The notes beneath the pieces were generated by a model. That model was not told the DNA's origin. It saw nothing but the letters and a program-made list of their open reading frames with translations, and did not search any database. A DNA stretch of 64,000 nt from Wolbachia endosymbiont (group B) of Parapoynx stratiotata. Its GTDB lineage: Bacteria > Pseudomonadota > Alphaproteobacteria > Rickettsiales > Anaplasmataceae. Both the position numbers and the translations under genes were made by a program. Positions 63,919 to 64,000 of the stretch are shown here, one piece after another (position 1 is the first letter of the stretch; each line of letters opens with the position of its first letter). Location: positions 1-64,000 of the forward strand of contig NZ_OX366335.1 of the NCBI RefSeq assembly GCF_947250635.1, written 5' to 3'.

Positions 63919-64000
63919 CACTTCATCTCCGGCACGGAATCGCTTATTGTTTTTGGTAATTTTTTTGGTTTCTCATACTTACTAAGTAAAGGTAAAATTA
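63918..64000 (-). CDS. petB: Cytochrome b of the bc1 complex, 3' end only
   Basis: The last 27 codons on the minus strand read LPLLSKYEKPKKLPKTISDSV and end PEMK before TGA at 63918-63920. This resembles the C terminus of cytochrome b in bacterial fbc operons, where it is followed by cytochrome c1, and the order here matches. The gene continues past the right edge. Confidence 0.85.
   Translation of the reverse strand, partial: ILPLLSKYEKPKKLPKTISDSVPEMK

Overview
The window is AT-rich, densely coded chromosomal DNA from an obligate intracellular alphaproteobacterium of the order Rickettsiales, almost certainly a Wolbachia endosymbiont of an arthropod. The reasons are the gene set (haem, folate, Fe-S and partial peptidoglycan-precursor genes with little other biosynthesis), P44/Msp2-type surface antigens, an ankyrin protein, palindromic repeat elements inside genes, and an IS256-type and an IS5-type element. 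The strain assignment is inference; no rRNA gene is present to confirm it. There are no rRNA genes, no CRISPR array and one tRNA gene (Arg-CCG).

Layout. 1-10.1 kb: hemE (cut by the left edge), an aspartate aminotransferase, a small multidrug-type exporter, an MFS permease overlapping glyA, pgk, a membrane-anchored EndoU-like nuclease and a secreted N-acetylmuramoyl-L-alanine amidase. 10.2-18.4 kb: rpe converging on the truB-rpsO-pnp operon, a strongly signalled single-gene unit for a membrane protein of unknown role, the dgt-ribD operon and an A-type Fe-S carrier. 18.4-31.6 kb: lolD, a hydrolase/lipoprotein pair, a cysteine desulfurase, BI-1 family protein and ctaG, an ankyrin protein, a quinone reductase, dapA, ssb, tRNA-Arg, a three-gene set resembling the PilM/N-PilO-PilP (GspL-GspM) inner-membrane platform, ispH and elbB. 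31.7-37.0 kb is the accessory island: a glycine-rich membrane protein, an IS256-family element with a clean 8-bp target duplication, a decayed IS5-group element with a 9-bp duplication nested in a palindromic element, and a protein with the residue pattern of a YopT-like (C58) cysteine protease. 37.0-53.5 kb: thyX, murA, acpP-fabF, ispA with an FKBP-like anchored protein, hslVU, gshA, hemH, ndk, argD, a CorC-like protein, gapR, ubiX, folD. 53.5-64 kb: two tandem surface antigens, nlpD-like/leuS, ihfA-merR, an MFS permease, about 1.1 kb of decayed DNA, uvrB, and petC with the tail of petB.

How the genes connect. hemE and hemH are two haem steps, and petB/petC and ctaG use haem or copper for respiration. 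The cysteine desulfurase and the A-type carrier belong to Fe-S assembly. dapA, argD (probably acting as DapC), murA, the amidase and the non-catalytic NlpD-like factor fit the minimal cell-wall precursor and division system known in Wolbachia. The candidates for host interaction or unusual biology are the EndoU protein, the C58-like protein, the ankyrin protein, the two hydrophobic-hairpin proteins and the surface antigen with a four-residue repeat. Palindromic elements have been accepted in frame in both truB and ribD.
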